NCBI GenBank assembly: GCA_029256725.1
Contig: JAQSXJ010000067.1
Span: 1-64,000 of the forward strand
DNA: 64,000 nt
Direction of reading: 5' to 3'
Source: Anaerocolumna sp.
GTDB lineage: Bacteria; Bacillota; Clostridia; Lachnospirales; Lachnospiraceae
Within the stretch, counting starts at the first letter, position 1. Each line of letters starts with the position of its first letter. The position numbers and the translations under genes were made by a program. Under the pieces are notes generated by a model that searched no databases, was not told where the DNA came from, and saw only the letters and a list, made by a program, of their open reading frames with translations. Below are positions 9,401 through 17,284 of the stretch, piece by piece.

Positions 9401-9745
9401 TTCTTCATAAAACTCAAGTATTTCACCAGAAAATAAATTGCTCTCAAATATAGAAGCTAACTGACTGATTCGGTTAAATATCTCTTCAGAAACTAAAAAA
9501 TCACAGTTATTTAAGTGATTAACAATACCTGGAATCTTATATAATTGATTCATGGTATTTTCCCCAAATAGATTTTCCCAGTATACTTTACTTTCTGTGC
9601 TTACGGATAAATGATTTACCTTATAATTTCTTTCATATATAACACTGCTTCTTTTAAGATTTATCATATACTGTCCCCTATCACGTACTGTCTCTGTATT
9701 TTCCTTTATAATCAAAAAGTCTGGTTTGCAGACTCTAGCTGACAC
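6491..9745 (-). CDS. lanM: Class II lanthipeptide synthetase LanM
   Basis: 1084 residues, the usual LanM length. The N-terminal half is the DUF4135 dehydratase, which phosphorylates then eliminates Ser/Thr of the precursor. Kinase-like residues are seen in DLHYENLIAYG and IIIDLETL (about 355-380). The C-terminal half is a LanC-like cyclase that forms thioether rings: GLSHGNSGI (~880) and zinc ligands in SWCHGSSG (~940) and CLCHGNCG (~985). Two starts compete: GTG 9745 (GAGG 10 nt upstream) and ATG 9667, which has AGGGGACA at good spacing and is perhaps better. It lies 75 bp after the precursor gene, across a terminator hairpin. No LanT transporter/protease or immunity gene is visible in the window. 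Confidence 0.96.
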   Translation of the reverse strand: MSARVCKPDFLIIKENTETVRDRGQYMINLKRSSVIYERNYKVNHLSVSTESKVYWENLFGENTMNQLYKIPGIVNHLNNCDFLVSEEIFNRISQLASIFESNLFSGEILEFYEEQEDFACFYQYFLKLAQYYFKRELSAIIKYKNIDVIRYFLKAIYKKIKNISIRTLINEIHFLKAEGYLKGRNSEEEYEYFQENYLRDINYIYEICENYPVMLRGILETIVSFSDFLIGALHNLQQDKDEIIKHIFYGEPFDQIISFDADIADSHQNSKTVIKFTFDNGKSVIYKPHSLTNEIFYQTFVNWISQNCSIPNFSRKIIDKENYGWEEVIIHKSCFNELEIKNYYTRMGINLFAAYLLKTSDLHYENLIAYGEFPIIIDLETLTGIGAEAEDTAEGQVKKTLSESVLYLGLLPVFHWEVEGKGVNISGISGCAGQKLPFKIPYIKNNRSSDISIEYRYPKTHGGKNLPSLNGKALKEKLFTQNLLTGFNLAYTCSIEKKEDLKELISEIKNTKSRYLLRDTQHYSSLLTASYHPDFMMDGSDRNILFYQLYENCNYDVQYRNKIVEAEVRELMKGDIPQFFIEADGKALIFSDGTRLEGYFHTTAYGSLCERIDNLSYSDMETQDMCIRITMELNPTKWNVRPGISSFQTHPKIRRDTMKEMIVDSNLVSQAAEKIGDRLVARAIFNENFTDVNWIGIFSNGTKENKKIFKPLNPYLHDGIAGIAIFMNILNTISSKPSYTRLCEIIDRTLFAYTDLNLDITDTKDRKEKGIGAFTGEASLVYTYQILYIITDNIEYLNYAKRHVQILTALIEKDKDFDLLNGNAGVIIVLCNLYELTKEEEYLITAKKAADTLIRSAVNMPYGAGYKLNSCEVPLGGLSHGNSGISLALALLSKAAKTKEYDDFLEELLNYEESLYHSEWNNWADLRDGKNMKSSVSWCHGSSGILLSRRILLNTLGNGFSERLNRDIDRAVKNITDNPFRDSYCLCHGNCGNLYILNSYARYIGDNEILGAYSSFITSLVTGILNDSSDITLSEYCHPGFMTGVTGIGYSLLGYLSDNVPDILTLSLRHIPEQVLAAPRNLL

Positions 9746-9763
9746 ACTACAATTTCCTCATTC

Positions 9764-9801
9764 ATAAAAAATAGGAGGAGACAACACTTGCTTGTCTCCT
9801 C
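9764..9801 (-). terminator. Intrinsic terminator between lanA and lanM
   Basis: On the minus strand a 10-bp perfect stem (9792-9801 with 9775-9784, GAGGAGACAA arms) and 7-nt loop are followed, after a short CCTA, by T6. It lies directly between the precursor and synthetase genes. In lantibiotic operons such a partial terminator commonly makes precursor mRNA more abundant than the synthetase mRNA. Here a LoaP antiterminator gene upstream gives an additional possible control. Confidence 0.75.
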
Positions 9802-9820
9802 TCATCTTTGAGATCTTCGA

Positions 9821-9991
9821 TTAGCAGCAAATTAATGTTAAAAATCCGCTGCACCCAACAGTAATTGTATAAATCGCATCTGGATTCTTACTCTCCCTTA
9901 GAGAAACGATTTCACTGATTTCTGCTGGAAGATCACCGGCTGGGTGATTTAACTGATTACCTACTTTTACTCTTGCTACTTTTGTTGTCAT
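9821..9991 (-). CDS. lanA: Lanthipeptide precursor peptide, mersacidin/lichenicidin-type leader
   Basis: 56 residues from ATG 9991, which has GGAGG 9 nt upstream; a longer frame with GTG at 10006 begins inside this ribosome site. The leader contains NHPAGDLPAEISEI, matching the NHPAG...E(E)L leader motif of haloduracin/lichenicidin precursors. The C-terminal core region reads IYTITVGCSGFLTLICC: three Cys (47, 55, 56) and dehydratable T42, T44, S48, T52, so up to three thioether rings in about 15 residues. There is no Gly-Gly cleavage site and no CTxTxEC lipid II-binding motif. It is the only precursor seen. It is followed by a terminator and then lanM. Confidence 0.88.
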   Translation of the reverse strand: MTTKVARVKVGNQLNHPAGDLPAEISEIVSLRESKNPDAIYTITVGCSGFLTLICC

Positions 9992-10080
9992 TTCCTTTTC
10001 CTCCACTCAATAAAATTTTTTTATCATATCATTATTGTCCTGCATCATCTTGCACGCGAATGACAATATGTTGACTCTAA

Positions 10081-11382
10081 TCAGCAGTTTAACGTAACAA
10101 TTATTTCAAATAGGTTGTCATCATAATTATAATCGAGTAAACCTTCATATTGATTTACTATGGTTTTAATACTCCAGAGCCCTAACCCATGTAAATTTTT
10201 ATCTTCCTTGGAGGTAACAATTAAATCATTTAATACCTTAGGTTTACGAGCCGAGCTATTACTTACTTTTACAATTAACATGTTGTTTTTCTTCTTCATG
10301 ACTACATTGATCCACTTCTGAGATTTCTTTACCATGTAGCAGGCTTCTATGGCATTGTCAAATATGTTGGATACAATAGAACATAAATCATCATCTCGGA
10401 TTTGGACATTGCCTATCTTCTCAATATCAGTTTCCACCTGAATCTCATATTTACTGGCTTCTGTCAGTTTGTAATTAAGTATGATATCCAGTATCTGATT
10501 CTCTGTATTAACGGTATTATCCAGTAACCGGATTGGCTCCACGATGGATTCTATATAGGCAAGAGCCTGTCTGGAATCATTATTCATTAAGTATTGGTGC
10601 AGTATATTCATATGATTTTTTAAATCATGATAAATGCTTGAATTCTTCTTGTATAACGTTGATAAATTACTGTAATTTTGGGCTGTCATCTGCTTATATA
10701 CTTCTGCCAGATTTGCCCGCTCCAGGTTATCTCTGTAAATAATATAAACGATCGCTACTGTAACGGACAGGATGCACCATATCAGAAAGCATGTCCACTG
10801 TAACATCATGTTCCCGGTTATGTCCTGCAGATAAATCCTCTGAAAATAAACCGTCGCACTGCCTCCGCCAATTACAAAGGCAAGCAATAACTTTTTATAT
10901 TTATAAATATACGTAACCTTTCCTTTTAAAGCCCGCTTTAAAATCTGATACAGGATACCCCAGATTCCTAATAAAACGATTGTATAAATAAATCTTTCCC
11001 TACTATTCAGTGTTGATATAAGATAACCTAAATCAATACTATCTTCCAACAGGCTAATAAGAAAAGTAAATAAAAGCTCACCAAACACACTCAAAATGAT
11101 ATACAGATTAATTACCAAAAATCTTACCATGAACTTTTCATAATAAAGAAAATAGGTCATGATAGATAAGTAAAGAATTATTACAAATATTAATATATTT
11201 GAATAGGTCACCACCTGGCTGTTCAGGAAACTGATAATAGCAAGGGGTAATGATAACGCTATTCTTAACATCATCTGCCTTTTATGATTACCTTTACACT
11301 CAAATAAACAGCTTAACAGACAGAGACATAAATCAATTCGAAAAAAGCAATGTAAAAATTCAACAATTTGGAATATCAGCAT
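10081..11382 (-). CDS. AgrC-like sensor histidine kinase (GHKL)
   Basis: About 433 residues from ATG 11382, which overlaps the regulator's stop (TAATG) and has GGAGGG 10 nt upstream. The N-terminal half (~1-215) is a run of hydrophobic helices, six or seven likely membrane segments, as in AgrC/ComD peptide sensors. The catalytic half has HDLKNHMNIL (phospho-acceptor His near residue 250), an N-box NIFDNAIEACYMV and GLGLWSIKTI. It probably senses a peptide signal, plausibly the lanthipeptide itself, and acts on the adjacent LytTR regulator. The ligand is inference. Confidence 0.9.
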   Translation of the reverse strand: MLIFQIVEFLHCFFRIDLCLCLLSCLFECKGNHKRQMMLRIALSLPLAIISFLNSQVVTYSNILIFVIILYLSIMTYFLYYEKFMVRFLVINLYIILSVFGELLFTFLISLLEDSIDLGYLISTLNSRERFIYTIVLLGIWGILYQILKRALKGKVTYIYKYKKLLLAFVIGGGSATVYFQRIYLQDITGNMMLQWTCFLIWCILSVTVAIVYIIYRDNLERANLAEVYKQMTAQNYSNLSTLYKKNSSIYHDLKNHMNILHQYLMNNDSRQALAYIESIVEPIRLLDNTVNTENQILDIILNYKLTEASKYEIQVETDIEKIGNVQIRDDDLCSIVSNIFDNAIEACYMVKKSQKWINVVMKKKNNMLIVKVSNSSARKPKVLNDLIVTSKEDKNLHGLGLWSIKTIVNQYEGLLDYNYDDNLFEIIVTLNC

Positions 11383-12098
11383 TAAACATTTACCCTCCAA
11401 AATTGAATTATTTTCTTTTTCACTTCATTCATATGGGATCTACTAATAGACAGATTAATACCGTTGCGCAAAACAACAAGATTATTATGGATTTTCATAA
11501 TATGAGGGGTATTCACAATAAATCCCCGGTCAATAATTAAAAATTCTTCAGAATTTAAGTCATTGTATACATCGGATATGCTTTTTCTTTCTCTGCTTTC
11601 ACCGGATGCAGTAACAAATATAGAATTTTTGCCTTCTTTAAATATGTAATAGATGTCTTTATAGAATATTTTTTCAAACCGCGAGTTTGTTTTGATGATA
11701 TAACTTTCTTTTTCCCTGTTCAGGATCTCTGCCGTTAAATCTTTTAGTGCAATGGGCAGTTTTTTATCCATGAGAGACTTCGGTATATACCGGCTGATAT
11801 TAAGCTCGTACCCTTCAATTGCATACTCCATATGGGAAGTTATAAAAACCACGTAGCTTTCTCTCAGTGTACGGTTAATTACTTTGGCTAACTCGATACC
11901 GTTTATATCCGGCATCTCAATATCTAAAAAGCAGATATCAAAATATTGATTTTCCTCGATATCATAAATAAAGTTCTTAGAGTTTTCATAGCAGCTCACA
12001 CGAAAAGGAATACTTTTATTTCTGAAGAATTTATTCACTTCAAGTGCAACACAGTCGATATTCGCCCTCATGTCATCAACAATAGCAATTTTTATCAT
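11382..12098 (-). CDS. AgrA-like response regulator, LytTR DNA-binding domain
   Basis: About 238 residues from ATG 12098 (MIKIAIVDDM), preceded by GGGGAGGG; the open frame extends to 12131 but lacks a ribosome site there. The receiver domain has the acidic pair in IVDD and the phosphorylation site in CFLDIEMPDINGIEL (Asp near 58). The LytTR domain spans roughly 140-238 (FEKIFYKDIYYI, SISDVYNDL, FLIIDRGFIVN, LSISRSHMNEVKKKI). It is coupled to the kinase by a 1-bp overlap. Likely targets include the direct repeat at 12738-12771. Confidence 0.92.
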   Translation of the reverse strand: MIKIAIVDDMRANIDCVALEVNKFFRNKSIPFRVSCYENSKNFIYDIEENQYFDICFLDIEMPDINGIELAKVINRTLRESYVVFITSHMEYAIEGYELNISRYIPKSLMDKKLPIALKDLTAEILNREKESYIIKTNSRFEKIFYKDIYYIFKEGKNSIFVTASGESRERKSISDVYNDLNSEEFLIIDRGFIVNTPHIMKIHNNLVVLRNGINLSISRSHMNEVKKKIIQFWRVNV

Positions 12099-12151
12099 AT
12101 AATACCCTCCCCTCAGAAGATTAATATACAAGGTATTATACCAACATTTTA

Positions 12152-12703
12152 CTAATTTTCAATAAAAAATGTGTAATATTTACATTTATTAATATCATGA
12201 AAATAAACTTCGTCTATATTTATGACTAATTCATACAATTCTTTCCCTGAAATATTATGATTACAATAGGAATAAACCCCTATTTCTTTGTTATTTACCT
12301 TATTAATGATATCATCCACAACCGTAATAATCAGCATTTTATTCTTTTTGGAGGAGGACCATTTTCCTATCATACTTCTCACCTGGGGTCTGGTTAATTT
12401 TATTTTCTTTGAATGATAGAACTTCTTTGGAAACATTAAGCTTCGTTCGGTCCCCAAATCTTTTAAGATATCATCAAATTCTTCTTGACAGGATTCATAA
12501 GTGAATCCCATTTCCAAATATGCTTGAATAAGAAGAGTGGCTACCTCGAGATATCTTAAGTCCCTGTCTATTAAATAATAGCCCTGTAAAAACTTAATGC
12601 TCATTAAGAATGTTTTATTGATTGAGATTCCTTTATATTTCAAGCTGCCTGCCGCAAATTTGATTGCTTCCAGGCAGTTTCTGGATTGTTCCGTATTGAC
12701 CAA
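12152..12703 (-). CDS. Unrecognised 183-residue protein of the biosynthetic cluster
   Basis: I do not recognise a family. The frame opens at TTG 12709, but TTG 12703 lies 8 nt after AAGGGGG and is the better start. The N-terminal ~80 residues look helical (SRNCLEAIKFAAGSL, FLQGYYLIDRDLRYLEVATLL). The middle is basic (KKFYHSKKIKLTRPQVRSM), followed by a strand-like LIITVVDDIINK and the end KCKYYTFFIEN. There is no signal peptide or membrane segment. It is first gene after a 186-bp intergenic region with a LytTR-like site and lies 53 bp before the regulator. Regulatory or biosynthetic accessory roles are both possible. Confidence 0.7.
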   Translation of the reverse strand: MVNTEQSRNCLEAIKFAAGSLKYKGISINKTFLMSIKFLQGYYLIDRDLRYLEVATLLIQAYLEMGFTYESCQEEFDDILKDLGTERSLMFPKKFYHSKKIKLTRPQVRSMIGKWSSSKKNKMLIITVVDDIINKVNNKEIGVYSYCNHNISGKELYELVINIDEVYFHDINKCKYYTFFIEN

Positions 12704-12737
12704 AATCAATACCCCCTTAATTTATAGTAACCTTTAT

Positions 12738-12771
12738 AACTTAGTCTTATTACTACTTAACTTAGTCTTAT
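12738..12771 (-). promoter_or_regulatory. Candidate LytTR (AgrA-type) operator, direct repeat with 21-bp period
   Basis: The 13-bp word AACTTAGTCTTAT (plus strand) occurs at 12738-12750 and again at 12759-12771. On the minus strand each copy contains TAAGTTA, and one reads TAAGTTAAG, which fits the 9-bp half-site pattern I recall for AgrA-type regulators; the second matches partly. Two half-sites two helical turns apart are typical for LytTR dimers. It lies about 35-70 bp upstream of the 183-residue protein gene that heads the regulator genes. An AGTACTAGTACT palindrome (12796-12807) lies further upstream. Confidence 0.55.
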
Positions 12772-12895
12772 CTACTTAAGCTGATTTTCAATGCCAGTAC
12801 TAGTACTACCTTGCAGTACCAGATGCATTAACAATTTATATTTACTGGTCTCATTTATTCCTTCGTATGAGTATAAACACCTTGTCTATCTCACG

Positions 12896-13570
12896 TTATT
12901 TAAAGGCAAATAAATTCTTTTTGGCTACATTTAGTCGAAAATCAATAAACTTATTCCTGTCATCTATATGGAAATAGATATTGTCCTTTAAGATTAGCTC
13001 AAAGGGCTGCCCTGGATAGACTCCATAACAATGCCCCGGATAAATGATCGTATCTCTGTTTATCGTATCTTTTAAAAACTGTAAACTATCATACATGTTG
13101 GACGCATCCTCACTGGTATCACAAAGACCGCAGCCTTCGTAAAATAAGGTATCCCCCGTAAATAGATTATTTGAAATTAAATAACAAGCGCTTCCCAGTG
13201 TATGCCCAGGTGTTAAAAATACTCTTACCTTAAAAAAGGCTAATGGCAATAACTCCAGATTCTCTACGTAATTAAGATTCTTACATCTGTATCTATATTG
13301 ATTCGCTTCGATTCCCGATATATAAACGTCTGCATTGAAAGCACTTACTAATGCTCCTACTAAGTTCGTATGGTCATAATGGGAATGTGTCAATAATATT
13401 GCCTTTACTTTAAGATCATTTAAATTCAGGTATGAAATAATCTTTTTTATCTCCCATGCTGGATCAACAATAAGGCACTCCTTTGTTCCGGTTTTACTTA
13501 TGATATAGGTATAGTTTATGTAATTGGCCCATTTACACCTGATGGTATTCACTTTATAGCTGCTTTCCAT
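12896..13570 (-). CDS. Metallo-beta-lactamase-fold hydrolase, PksB/glyoxalase II-like
   Basis: 224 residues, ATG after GGAGTAAC. The zinc-binding HSHYDH motif sits near residues 62-67, followed by PGHTLGSACYLI with a second His, LFTGDTLF with the bridging Asp, and YPGHCYG with the last His. This is the hydroxyacylglutathione-hydrolase-like subgroup, to which PksB of the bacillaene cluster also belongs; there a thioester-hydrolysing (editing) role is suspected. It lies 28 bp after loaP, so both are probably co-transcribed. The substrate is unknown. Confidence 0.85.
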   Translation of the reverse strand: MESSYKVNTIRCKWANYINYTYIISKTGTKECLIVDPAWEIKKIISYLNLNDLKVKAILLTHSHYDHTNLVGALVSAFNADVYISGIEANQYRYRCKNLNYVENLELLPLAFFKVRVFLTPGHTLGSACYLISNNLFTGDTLFYEGCGLCDTSEDASNMYDSLQFLKDTINRDTIIYPGHCYGVYPGQPFELILKDNIYFHIDDRNKFIDFRLNVAKKNLFAFK

Positions 13571-13598
13571 GTTACTCCTCCGCTGTTATAAATCGCCC

Positions 13599-14159
13599 TT
13601 AACTAAATCTTATTTGATTTTTAATACTCTCTTCCCCGTATCTCTCAAGACAGCGAATAGCAATATCTACAAAGCATTGTTTATTCAGGAAATCGACTTG
13701 TATTTTAGCACGTCCTTTCCTTTTATTGATCTTCTTAATTATCCCCTTATAATGAATTAAAGGTCCGTCTATGATATTTACTTTTTCATCTTCCACCAAG
13801 ACATCGGATATTCCGATAATCCCTTCTTGATTAATCAGATCTATGATTATACCAATCTCCCTTATATCAATTTCCTGAAAGTAGTTATCGTTTTTTAACA
13901 TCCTGATGATATGGGAGCTTTTATGATTCTTCATGATTTCATAGAGTTTTACAATTTGGTCTGTTCCAATCAATACATAACTGGGGAAAAGTGTTCTAAG
14001 GACATAATTTTTCTTACCCTCATGATATTCATAAAGGCCTCTTTTGGGGACAATCACTTCATATGTATCCTTGGGACTGAAAAATTCATATAGCTTCTTC
14101 AGATTTTCACAAACCTCGTCCTCTTTCCCTGTTCTGACAAATAGCGCATACCAGCTCAT
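13599..14159 (-). CDS. loaP: LoaP-type transcription antiterminator (NusG paralogue)
   Basis: 186 residues from ATG 14159 (MSWYALFVRTGKEDEV) behind CAGGGGGAG; the frame extends to 14210 without a ribosome site. The first ~105 residues are a NusG N-terminal domain (WYALFVRTGKE, LFPSYVLI). The C-terminal part is a KOW domain (DGPLIHYKGIIKKINKRKGRAKI). It is not housekeeping NusG: no ribosomal-protein or secE context, and it opens a biosynthetic operon. LoaP proteins ride with RNA polymerase and suppress terminators inside long polyketide and polysaccharide operons. Its likely targets are the genes downstream on this strand, including the terminator at 9764-9801. Confidence 0.85.
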   Translation of the reverse strand: MSWYALFVRTGKEDEVCENLKKLYEFFSPKDTYEVIVPKRGLYEYHEGKKNYVLRTLFPSYVLIGTDQIVKLYEIMKNHKSSHIIRMLKNDNYFQEIDIREIGIIIDLINQEGIIGISDVLVEDEKVNIIDGPLIHYKGIIKKINKRKGRAKIQVDFLNKQCFVDIAIRCLERYGEESIKNQIRFS

Positions 14160-14426
14160 TTTTCTCCCCCTGTATAATCTAACAATTAGGTCATTACGTT
14201 GTATTTGCATTCGTATAAATCATCATTTATTGATACAGTAAGTTCTTTCGTAAATATACCACACTAAAAAGGGGAAAATATAAAATGGCTTCTTTTTGAA
14301 GAGTTTTGTCCTTAAAAACTCAAATACAAGAGGAACCCTAGTTAAACTTACCTAGCACTGCCTTGCATAAATTTTGCTTAATTCAGCTCCTGCTAATGAC
14401 TCAAGGCAGCACTGGTAATTTCTGTT

Positions 14427-16374
14427 TTAGAAGGCAATCATTGGAATCGAAACCGCCTTTTCTTCTGTCGGAGTTTTCAATCCATCTTTTACCAGGTAAA
14501 TGCTTCTGCTGCACTCCCTCACACTTTCCATTATCTCTGTGTAGGGTTGGGAGCAAATATCAAAGAGACCGATATTATAATTTTCTCCATCAAAGCGTCC
14601 CAGGACAAACTGGTCATAGCACTGGAAATAATGACATCCTACTCCATATGGATGTGCTGCCACCCGCTCGCAATAATATCTGTAGGCGGCTCCTCTGTCC
14701 TTCTGGCTTACAACACCCTCAAGGCCGGTGGAAGTAGGCCCTGCATCCAGGGCACCAAAATGAAACTCACCGGTCATTACCGGCAAATCCACCCCCAAAT
14801 CCACAATATTCTGAATATTTGCAGTAGGGTCCACAGCATAACAGTTGATGGAAAAAACATCGAAATTCTCCCATCCCGTCACCAGATCCGGATCAGACAC
14901 CCAAGCCCAGCGCATCCCGAGAATCATGTGATTGGAATCCACCTTCCTGCACTCCATAAGCCCGCAGCATTCTTATAGAAAATTCTCTCATATCCTGCGC
15001 AGCTTCTAAAGACCAATGGGAAACCTTCTCCTTAGACTGATAAAAGTCATTAAAATCCTTAAGCTCACAATGATAAGCCTTATTCAGTTCTGAGATCTCA
15101 ACATATTTATCTTTCAAAAATCGAATCAGTTCTTCCTTACATACGGTACGCTCTTTATTATAAAGTACCTCATCCGCTAACACCAGATGATTTACAAAGG
15201 CCCAATTCGGTTCATTTCGTAGAAAATAACCAATCATGAACGGATCATTTTTTCGTGCCTCCAAAGCTTGTGCGCATCTTTTCGCCTCTCTGGCGTATTC
15301 TTCACTTAGTACATCGGGGAAATCTCTGAAAATCATAGACCTGGTGCCAGGAAATTCAGGGAGAGACGTCACATAAGGCATATCAGTAGTTCCAAACAAC
15401 CCTTCATCACTCCAGTTGCCCAAGGTATTCATGCCATAATGACGCAGCTGACCCGTAATCATCTTCTGCCATATAGGATACCAGTTCTCACCCAAAGCCC
15501 GGTACAGATTTGCCTGGCTGTAGGAGAATAAAAGCCCCTCTCTTCTGGGCTTTTCCTTTACTTTCTCTTCCCTGATCTTACGAAACATTTTATGATATTC
15601 TGGATCCTCTGCAGACGGGAGCCAGTCCAGCCATTTCTCCACTCCATCCACGCGACAGTCAGCCCCAAGGCCTACACAGTCTGTCCCCACGCTGAAAAAT
15701 GCATATCCCATCGGATCAGCCAGAAACCATCTTCCGCCTGCTTTGTATTTTGTAAAAAATCCCGTTGCTTCCCCCAACTTTTTCTGCTTCCAGCCCCCAA
15801 ACCCAGACCAGTCGCTGGTGGGATACTCTCCATGGTATTCTGCTTTCTGCTTACGAAGGATTTCTTTTAATTCGTCTACATTTTTTACTTTGGACTTCCA
15901 GTACTTCTGCTTATTCTGACCGAGTTCATCTACAAACTTTCCCTCCTGAAGCGAATCAAGGGAGGGATATGCTTCTGTGAGAATCATGTCGGACACCTTA
16001 AGCTTTACATCATGAAAAGCAGGAAGTATCTCTAACACAATCCGTTCAATTTCTTCCGGTACCACTCTTCTGCCATGGCAGACTTGCTTTAGCTGCCCGG
16101 CATTGGACTCCGGGAACAGTACATGACCGTCCATCCAGTTCCGGTCGATGCAAATTGGCGTGCGCACCCCCGGGAGAATACCAAACTGCACATCAAAGGC
16201 CGGGGTCTTCCCTTCCTCTTTCACATACACCCGAAGAGCCAGTACCACGCTATGTTCTTCACAAGCTTCCAGATAGAAGGACAGATACCGTTCCTGACAG
16301 TTAATCAGTTCAGAAAGGGTTATCCCGGCACCCTCTGCTGCTATTATAGTATCTTTATTTTCTGCATCTCTCAA
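14427..16374 (-). pseudogene. Agarase-like clan-A glycoside hydrolase, frameshifted
   Basis: Two overlapping frames make one protein of about 645 residues. The first (16374-14893, TTG start) carries TGFFTKYKAGGRWFLADPMGYAFFSVGTD, here split by family into the GRW-LADP and FFSVGTD motifs seen in agarase-like enzymes, and YFLRNEPNW, whose NEP is the clan-A acid/base. Near 14950-14966 the continuation (MECRKVDSNHMILGMRWAW) jumps to another frame. That second frame runs to 14427 and contains VMTGEFHFG with the likely nucleophile. One added or missing base explains it. It is either a decayed gene or a sequencing error. It lies directly downstream of yesN and would degrade an imported or external oligosaccharide. 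Confidence 0.8.
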
Positions 16375-16414
16375 TTCCCTTCATCTAAATCGACTTTCGA
16401 TATGATTCTCTTTA

Positions 16415-17161
16415 CTACTGCTTCATTCTTCTGTAAGCCTTTGGAGTAACTTCATATCTGGCTTTAAAAAGTTTCGAAAAATACTGGCTTTTCTGATACC
16501 CTACCTGCTCCATAATTTCGTGAATCCGCAGTTCTGTCTGTTCCAGAAGCTGTGCTGCCTTTTGCATTCTGACATCCGTTATATAGTTAGACAAATTCTC
16601 TTCTGTCGTTTCTTTAAAGATTTTTGACAGATAGGCAGGATGAAGATGTGCAATCTCTCCCAGGGCATCCAGAGACAGATTCTTTCCATAATTCACCTCG
16701 ATATACTTCTTTACACAGGTAATCACATCTCTCTGATCGCATTGTATTCCTTGCATTCCCTTGGTTCTGCTCTGCTTATCTGCCGCCTTGTCAAAGCTTT
16801 TCTCAAGTACCCTGCCCAGGGATTCCTCAAAATCCTTCTTTAACACAGGCTTCACCAGATATTCTGACACCCCATAGCGTACAGCCTGCTGAGCATACTC
16901 AAACTCACTGTATCCGGATATTATTATGACCTTCGTCGGATAGTGATTTTCCTTAATTATTCTTGACAGATCCAGCCCAGAAATCTTTGGCATCTTAATA
17001 TCAGTAATCAGAAGCTCCGGATGGTGTTCCTGCAGGAGATTCCTGGCCATGGAACCGCCTTTTGCCGTCAGCACTTGTGTAAAACCATAACTTCCCCAGT
17101 CAACCAGCTTTTTAATATACTCAATCATATAGGGTTCGTCATCTACGATTAATACCATCAT
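16415..17161 (-). CDS. yesN: Two-component response regulator, AraC-type output (YesN-like)
   Basis: About 248 residues from ATG 17161 after GGAGGAGATGGAGA. The receiver domain has VLIVDDEP and the phospho-acceptor in LLITDIKMPKISGLDL, then a KPVLKKDF end. The C-terminal ~100 residues are an AraC/XylS double helix-turn-helix (LSLDALGEIAHLHPAYLSK; IHEIMEQVGYQKSQYFSKLF). Its partner is the kinase 123 bp upstream. The pair most likely controls the Lpl transporter and glycosidase genes beside it. Confidence 0.95.
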   Translation of the reverse strand: MMVLIVDDEPYMIEYIKKLVDWGSYGFTQVLTAKGGSMARNLLQEHHPELLITDIKMPKISGLDLSRIIKENHYPTKVIIISGYSEFEYAQQAVRYGVSEYLVKPVLKKDFEESLGRVLEKSFDKAADKQSRTKGMQGIQCDQRDVITCVKKYIEVNYGKNLSLDALGEIAHLHPAYLSKIFKETTEENLSNYITDVRMQKAAQLLEQTELRIHEIMEQVGYQKSQYFSKLFKARYEVTPKAYRRMKQ

Positions 17162-17284
17162 TCTCCATCTCCTCCAGTAATACATACAATTTGAATTAGA
17201 TTCTTTATGTCTTTTAGACTGGCAAAGCCCTAAAAATACTTATATTCTTTCATTTATAATCCTTTTAAATATAATGATAAAGAA

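Noticed and set aside
9991-10006. Longer lanthipeptide precursor starting at GTG 10006
   Set aside because: That codon lies within the GGAGG ribosome site serving ATG 9991, so the shorter 56-residue peptide is preferred.
14363-14737. Plus-strand ORF of 124 residues
   Set aside because: Antisense shadow of the frameshifted agarase-like gene; no ribosome site and no recognisable fold.
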